From: an uncultured Acidimicrobiales bacterium
Lineage (GTDB): Bacteria; Actinomycetota; Acidimicrobiia; Acidimicrobiales; SHLQ01
Assembly: GCA_937922235.1 (NCBI GenBank)
Contig: CAKZVC010000023.1
Location: 1-64,000, forward strand
DNA: 64,000 nucleotides
Reading direction: 5' to 3'
Below are positions 63,676-64,000 of the stretch, one piece after another. The notes under the pieces were generated by a model that worked only from the letters and a program-made list of their open reading frames with translations, made no database searches and was not told the DNA's origin. Every line of letters begins with the position of its first letter. Position 1 is the first letter of the stretch. Made by a program: the position numbers and the translations under genes.

Positions 63676-64000
63676 CGGGTACCCAACTTTCTGTTTGTAC
63701 GCCGAGCCCGTCGGCAATGCGATTCACATACGCGTAGTAGCCGATCACTTCGGCGATGTCGAGGATGTCACGATCGGTGAAGCCGGCTGCACGAAGCTCG
63801 TCGACATCGGCGAGCGTCATCGCACCAGGGGTATGTGTGAGCTTCGCTGCGTAGTCGACCATCGCCCGACGAGGGGGCGAGAGCTCGGCGGTGCGCCAAT
63901 CGGATTCGATCGCGGCGAAAAGCTCGTCGTCTTTCAGAAGTCGGCGCAGACCGCGCCCGTGATGCACCACTCAATAGTGGCAATGGTTCTCGAACGACAC
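63668..64000 (-). CDS. AhpD-like/carboxymuconolactone-decarboxylase-family protein, probable selenoprotein, 5'-truncated by the window
   Basis: Read from the right edge: VSFENHCHY, then TGA (63973-63971), then VVHHGRGLRRLLKDDELFAA and on to the stop at 63670-63668. In this family (peroxidase-related/AhpD) the motif is NxCxYC-x-x-HHG; the TGA stands exactly where the second, peroxidatic-type Cys belongs, so it is read as selenocysteine. The sequence stays family-like on both sides (LSPPRRAMVDYAAKLTHTPG, DRDILDIAEVIGYYAYVNRI). A bacterial SECIS-type hairpin follows the codon at the right distance. Ordinary gene calling would start at the GTG just after the TGA and lose the active site. At least nine residues precede it inside the window; the start is outside. 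Alternative: a nonsense mutation. Confidence 0.8.
63943..63973 (-). promoter_or_regulatory. Predicted bacterial SECIS element
   Basis: After the TGA come 18 bases, then the loop GGTCT (63952-63948) closed by the stem GGCGC / GCGCC (63957-63953 and 63947-63943). The spacing and the loop GGTCTGC equal those of the E. coli fdhF SECIS as I recall it. Confidence 0.75.

Overview
The window reads as chromosomal DNA of a GC-rich actinobacterium. An aerobic, probably marine member of the Acidimicrobiia (Ilumatobacter-like) is my best inference. It rests on a GlxR-type Crp regulator, a split-B/F420-type PPOX protein, a class-E (LAxTG) sortase substrate, many genes whose -10 hexamer lies exactly six bases from the start codon (leaderless style), and a cupin resembling DMSP lyases. 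No rRNA, tRNA, CRISPR array, prophage or complete insertion sequence was seen. The mobile-type elements present are a REP-associated tyrosine transposase (RAYT) and a large set of palindromes.

Layout. 1-7.2 kb: truncated ispD, a divergent Crp/GlxR regulator, a palindrome-rich gap, a GNAT acetyltransferase, a MacB-type ABC exporter and radA. 7.25-8.35 kb: a frameshifted DUF559 gene bracketed by a 55-bp palindromic direct repeat. 8.36-18.8 kb: small housekeeping and unknown genes (trhO, an exonuclease, an AckA-PduL fusion, two coupled unknown genes, tRNase Z, PPOX, PadR plus membrane protein, ArsR plus SRPBCC protein). 18.8-35.2 kb: an acyl-CoA synthetase, then one 14.6-kb gene for a secreted, wall-anchored protein with 24 DUF11 repeats. 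35.4-44.4 kb: larE, an SDR, nnrE, a sulfotransferase/monooxygenase/class-IV aminotransferase group, a DUF885 peptidase-like gene, and an ornithine-cyclodeaminase-like/DUF1989/cupin operon. 44.5-51.4 kb: a branched-chain amino-acid type ABC importer (livK apart from livHMGF) and a divergent D-amino-acid-oxidase-type enzyme. 51.4-52.6 kb: an intact DUF559 gene bracketed by tandem palindromes. 52.6-58.2 kb: a dipeptide/oligopeptide importer operon. 58.4-59.35 kb: the RAYT and its palindromes. 59.4-64 kb: a CaiB-type CoA-transferase divergent from a DMSP-lyase-like cupin, CoxG-like protein, alpha/beta hydrolase, SDR, and a carboxymuconolactone/AhpD-family gene running off the right edge.

Main points. 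(1) The last gene has an in-frame UGA at the second Cys of its CxxC motif, followed at the expected spacing by a GGUCU-loop hairpin, so it is very probably a selenoprotein that normal gene calling truncates. (2) Two DUF559 nuclease-like genes are each bounded by a pair of palindromes, and the downstream palindrome encodes the last residues of the protein; this may be a small mobile unit. (3) At least a dozen palindromes of several sequence families sit on or just after stop codons. (4) Acetate kinase and a PduL-type phosphotransacylase are fused in one polypeptide. Transport and catabolism of amino acids, peptides and acyl-CoA compounds dominate the metabolic genes.
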